Assembly (NCBI GenBank): GCA_905205975.1
Contig: CAJLFQ010000027.1
Span: forward strand, 1-25,167
Origin: an uncultured Eubacteriales bacterium
Lineage (GTDB): Bacteria; Bacillota; Clostridia; Oscillospirales; QAMX01
Direction of reading: 5' to 3'
Length of the DNA stretch: 25,167 nucleotides
Below the pieces are notes generated by a model. That model made no database searches. It was not told the DNA's origin and saw only the letters and a program-made list of their open reading frames with translations. Of the stretch, positions 24,963 to 25,167 are shown one piece after another. The translations under genes and the position numbers were made by a program. Every line of letters starts with the position of its first letter. Position 1 is the stretch's first letter.

Positions 24963-25028
24963 TGACGGCCGCGCGCCTCAACAGCAGCAGGACAGGCAGA
25001 TCGGGACGAAGAGCAGGGTGTAAAATAT

Positions 25029-25167
25029 ATGGAAAAACTTGAACTGTACATCCCGAAACTGGAAGATCTGTGGTTCTATCAACAGATGACGTCTGACCCG
25101 GAAACCATGTCCTACAACGCAAATTGGGATGTGGACTACGACGGCTACCATCGGGACACCGGCTGCA
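25029..25167 (+). CDS. GNAT family N-acetyltransferase, 5' part only
   Basis: ATG 25029 opens a frame that runs to the end of the window without a stop (46 codons). It begins MEKLELYIPKLEDLWFYQ and continues with a segment DPETMSYNANWDVDYDGYH. From memory this matches the start of a common Firmicute GNAT acetyltransferase family. The acetyl-CoA site lies beyond the window, so substrate and activity cannot be judged. A weak AGGGTG site is about nine bases upstream. It is preceded by a promoter, hairpin and 21-codon leader ORF, so its expression is probably attenuated or induced. Confidence 0.75.
   Translation, partial: MEKLELYIPKLEDLWFYQQMTSDPETMSYNANWDVDYDGYHRDTGC

Noticed and set aside
24847..25028. 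T-box, guanidine or other known riboswitch before the GNAT gene
   Set aside because: I found none of their conserved core motifs, such as the T-box GGTGGNACCGCG sequence. A leader-peptide reading explains the ribosome site and ORF better.

Overview
The window looks like chromosomal DNA from a moderately GC-rich Firmicute, most likely a gut Clostridia lineage (Oscillospirales/Ruminococcaceae-like). The evidence is the Gram-positive-type 116-nt 5S rRNA, strong AGGAGG ribosome sites, lipoprotein solute-binding proteins with short FAGC lipoboxes, and the conserved Clostridial order dxs-tlyA-nadK-argR-recN. The lineage is inferred from gene content and order only.

Layout. (1) 1-253: end of an rRNA operon with 5S rRNA and its terminator. 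(2) 391-1305: a DUF2284 cysteine-rich protein, a decayed GNAT acetyltransferase remnant, and a palindromic two-way terminator. (3) 4684-1334, minus strand: one promoter serving a Gfo/Idh/MocA oxidoreductase, serine O-acetyltransferase (cysE) and an intracellular GH32 hydrolase. (4) 4758-11482, plus strand: an operon of a 1178-aa SNF2/DEAH-type helicase, a MoxR-type AAA+ ATPase and a protein combining an HEXXH metallopeptidase-like domain with a VWA domain, followed by a flavodoxin. (5) 18086-11601, minus strand: two closely related 484-aa orphan solute-binding lipoproteins flanking a 959-aa secreted protein with a degenerate VWA domain and a ceramidase-like domain. (6) 18087-18535: an A-rich stretch without a gene. 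(7) 24536-18577, minus strand: dxs-tlyA-nadK-argR-recN. (8) 24610-25167, plus strand: a promoter with a 24-codon ORF, then a second promoter, a hairpin, a 21-codon leader ORF and the start of a GNAT acetyltransferase that runs off the window.

The best candidate for an undescribed system is the helicase / MoxR / metallopeptidase-VWA operon. It joins a nucleic-acid motor to an AAA+ chaperone and its VWA partner; the last two genes share an ATGA start-stop overlap. The helicase resembles the motor half of the giant methylase-helicase proteins of conjugative elements and phages, but has no methylase, and I see no integrase, relaxase or conjugation gene nearby. Its function (genome maintenance, defence or other) is not shown by the sequence. 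Secondary points of interest are the VWA-ceramidase protein, which lacks all three MIDAS metal-binding elements, and the leader-peptide arrangement in front of the terminal acetyltransferase.
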